This document shows positions 24,666 to 26,632 of a stretch of 26,632 nucleotides of DNA, piece after piece. The notes under the pieces are model-generated. The model was given only the letters and a program-made list of their open reading frames with translations. It was not told the origin of the DNA and did no database searches. Position 1 is the stretch's first letter. Every line of letters begins with the position of its first letter. The stretch comes from Cellvibrionales bacterium UBA1854 (GTDB lineage: Bacteria; Pseudomonadota; Gammaproteobacteria; Pseudomonadales; Porticoccaceae). Both the position numbers and the translations under genes were made by a program. Location: assembly GCA_002338445.1 (NCBI GenBank), contig DDII01000074.1, positions 481-27,112 of the forward strand. Reading direction: 5' to 3'.

Positions 24666-25631
24666 TCATTTTTTTGAAAGCTTAAGTTTTGCGGACTTAT
24701 ACTCACCCTCTAATCTGTCTACCAAGTTTTGGGTGGTAAGAATAGACTTCACTACCCCAATCCCCTGCCCACAGCCCCAGATATCTTTCCATGCCTTAGG
24801 AATCGAATCCCCGCCGGAACCAAAACTCATTTTGGAAGGATCACTCTCTGGCAGGTTTTCGGGATCTAATCCCGCGGCTTCAATGGAGGGTCGTAGGTAA
24901 TTTCCATGAATTCCGGTGAATAGATTACTCAAGATAATATCGTCTGCATTGTAATCGACAATCGCCTGTTTATATGCATGGGCAGCATTAGCCTCGTCTG
25001 TCGCTATAAAAGCGGAGCCAATATAGGATAGATCTGCCCCCATGGCCTCCGTCGCTAAAACTGCGCCGCCACTGGCGATCGAGCCCGACAGTAGCAATGG
25101 ACCGTCAAACCATTCCCTTATCTCTTGAACTAGCGCAAAAGGCGATAACGCGCCAGCATGTCCACCAGCCCCTGCTGCCACAGCAATTAGACCATCAGCC
25201 CCCTTCGAAATCGCTTTTTTTGCAAAGCGGTTATTAATAACGTCATGAAGTACGATACCGCCATAGGAGTGAACCGCTTCATTTACATACTCCTTTGCAC
25301 CTAGCGAAGTAATTACAATTGGTACACGCCACTTAACACACATCTCGACATCATGCTGTAGCCTATCGTTGGAGGAGTGAACGATCTGATTTACGGCAAA
25401 TGGAGCAGAAGGGAATTCAGGATTCTGCTTATCATACTCCGCTAGCTCTCTGGTGATTTTTTCAAGCCATCGGTCCAACTCTTCGGCAGGTCGAGCATTG
25501 AGTGCAGGGAAAGAGCCTACCACCCCCGCTTTACACTGAGCAATTACCAGATCTGGATTCGAAATAATAAATAACGGCGCTGCCACGACTGGCAGCTTAA
25601 GATGTTCATTCAAAATAGTGGGTAGTGCCAT
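24666..25631 (-). CDS. Nitronate monooxygenase / 2-nitropropane dioxygenase-like flavoprotein
   Basis: FMN enzyme of the NMO/NPD TIM-barrel family, which oxidises alkyl nitronates such as propionate-3-nitronate, though many members have unknown substrates. Family features: the N-terminal LKLPVVAAPLFIISNPDLV, AGVVGSFPALNARP, the phosphate-binding GADGLIAVAAGAGGHAG with its histidine, and LLLSGSIASGGAVLATEAMGADLSYIGSAFIA. 321 residues, normal. The C-terminal WGCGQGIGVV is also common in this group. AAGGA stands about nine bases before the ATG. It heads a two-gene unit with DUF1643 and faces away from the lipoprotein gene. Confidence 0.88.
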   Translation of the reverse strand: MALPTILNEHLKLPVVAAPLFIISNPDLVIAQCKAGVVGSFPALNARPAEELDRWLEKITRELAEYDKQNPEFPSAPFAVNQIVHSSNDRLQHDVEMCVKWRVPIVITSLGAKEYVNEAVHSYGGIVLHDVINNRFAKKAISKGADGLIAVAAGAGGHAGALSPFALVQEIREWFDGPLLLSGSIASGGAVLATEAMGADLSYIGSAFIATDEANAAHAYKQAIVDYNADDIILSNLFTGIHGNYLRPSIEAAGLDPENLPESDPSKMSFGSGGDSIPKAWKDIWGCGQGIGVVKSILTTQNLVDRLEGEYKSAKLKLSKK

Positions 25632-26002
25632 TTCGTTCGTCCTTAGTTAATTTTTTTTAATTCCTCAGTCCAAAGGCTAAATCAGGTTGTTTTGCGGTGG
25701 AGCTTTTTATTGAAATCAATGTCGCCTCTTGTGCATCTCCCTTTGACAATTTAATCCATTATCTGAATAAAAATCCCCCACAACAGGCATATCCGCTTAA
25801 TTATTATTTTTTTCCTTACATAAAAATTCAATAGAGCCGTTGGACTGTATGACGTCAAAATTTACTGTGATATTAGCTAATAAGGTTAACACTTAAACTC
25901 TTTAATCAAAATACTCGGGGACATAGTCACAATAAATAAAAACTGAGATTTCTGTATATCTGGCATATCATATCTGAATAAATTTTAATTGGAGTAGCTC
26001 AA
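25632..26002. other. Divergent promoter region, AT-rich
   Basis: 371 bases between two divergent genes with no open frame of note. It contains a consensus -35 on the plus strand (separate entry) and several A/T tracts, including a run of eight T at 25651-25658 and seven T at 25807-25813. I see no strong hairpin-plus-T-run terminator. Confidence 0.5.
25743..25771 (+). promoter_or_regulatory. Candidate sigma-70 promoter for the lipoprotein gene
   Basis: TTGACA (25743-25748, perfect -35) followed after 17 bases by AATAAA (25766-25771, four of six). The start codon is about 230 bases downstream, so this would give a long leader; a closer promoter could exist near the TATCAT at 25967. Confidence 0.3.
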
Positions 26003-26632
26003 ATGAAAAAAGTACTCACATTGGTTGTTATCTCTATTATTTTGTGGGGATGTTCGGGGAAAACGCCAGAAATAAAGCGAATACCACTTACGACTACATC
26101 CCCTGAAGCAGAGAGGCTTTTTCGAGAGGTATTGATCAACAATGAGCACGGGCGATCATATTTAAACACAAATCTTTTTAACCAAATCAATAAATTAGAT
26201 CCAACTTTTGTATTTGTAAAATTATTTGAGAAATGGCCACCTAATCCAGAAAATTTGCAATATGTATTAGAAAGATCCGACTCAATCTCTGATTATGAGC
26301 GACGTTTCGCCAAAATCATAACAGAAATGACTAAGGCGAATATGATAGGTGCTCTGGAATACATTAAAAAATTAATCGACGATTATCCCGATTTTTACGA
26401 GACAAGAGAATTTGCGAGTATTGTTTTCACATATGCACTAGATGTGGAGGGAGCACAAGCCCAGCTCAGCAAGGCCATTGAGCTCAACCCACAAAGTTTT
26501 AATGCGCACATGAAACTCGCCCAATTGCACTTTGATAAAGGAGGCGGAAGCGGAACCAAAGGTAATGAAATAATGCTACCCATTGAAAAGAGAGACCTTG
26601 ATTACGCAGAGCGGCTGATTGCTACACCTGGT
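26003..26632 (+). CDS. TPR-containing lipoprotein (3' end outside window)
   Basis: 210 codons are open from ATG 26003 to the window edge. GGAG lies eight bases before the ATG. The N-terminus is a lipoprotein signal peptide, MKKVLTLVVISIILWGCSG, with lipobox LWGC and lipidated C17. No aspartate follows the cysteine, so sorting to the outer membrane is plausible. The rest is helical, with tetratricopeptide-like units such as ALDVEGAQAQLSKAIELNP (about 146-164) followed by SFNAHMKLAQLHFDKGG. TPR lipoproteins usually serve as scaffolds in envelope complexes; the partner here is unknown. Confidence 0.82.
   Translation, partial: MKKVLTLVVISIILWGCSGKTPEIKRIPLTTTSPEAERLFREVLINNEHGRSYLNTNLFNQINKLDPTFVFVKLFEKWPPNPENLQYVLERSDSISDYERRFAKIITEMTKANMIGALEYIKKLIDDYPDFYETREFASIVFTYALDVEGAQAQLSKAIELNPQSFNAHMKLAQLHFDKGGGSGTKGNEIMLPIEKRDLDYAERLIATPG

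Overview
This window most likely comes from a gammaproteobacterium with moderate GC content. The order leuC-leuD-leuB-asd-fimV, with aroC-prmB just upstream and folE next to prmB, resembles the Pseudomonas-type arrangement, and the individual proteins (E. coli-type Asd, HtpG, GpsA, FumC, PrmB) fit that group. The PQQ-dependent dehydrogenase and the beta-oxidation-type enzymes would suit a free-living aerobic heterotroph, possibly aquatic, but I cannot name a genus. I see no tRNA, rRNA, CRISPR array, insertion sequence or phage gene.

Left part (1-10300, all minus strand): a biosynthetic block. aroC and prmB lie upstream. leuC, leuD and leuB follow, joined by 4-nt ATGA overlaps, then asd, then a very large membrane protein in the FimV position that runs off the left edge. 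This protein is the most unusual item in the window. It has a signal peptide, a LysM domain, one transmembrane helix and a FimV-like TPR segment. Its cytoplasmic region then carries an S1 RNA-binding domain that closely resembles the third S1 domain of ribosomal protein S1. At the window edge it ends in at least nine copies of an acidic nine-residue repeat.

Middle (10300-18100): folE on the plus strand, then on the minus strand an HSDL2-like short-chain dehydrogenase, class II fumarase (fumC), an alpha/beta hydrolase, the overlapping pair gpsA-DUF4389, and htpG behind a good match to a sigma-32 heat-shock promoter.

Right part (18100-26632): a gene-free stretch of almost 1 kb, perhaps holding a decayed reading frame. 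Next come a plus-strand pair (DsbA-fold 2-hydroxychromene-2-carboxylate isomerase-like protein and a periplasmic quinohemoprotein dehydrogenase). They are followed on the minus strand by a dienoyl-CoA isomerase-like crotonase, a tiny SWIM zinc-finger protein, a small secreted protein, a DUF1643 protein and a nitronate monooxygenase-like flavoprotein. A TPR lipoprotein gene on the plus strand runs off the right edge.

Most genes are ordinary housekeeping or lipid/redox enzymes. The candidate new biology is the FimV-like/S1/acidic-repeat fusion. The stand-alone SWIM protein, the isomerase-quinoprotein pair and the ~1 kb gene-free stretch are secondary.
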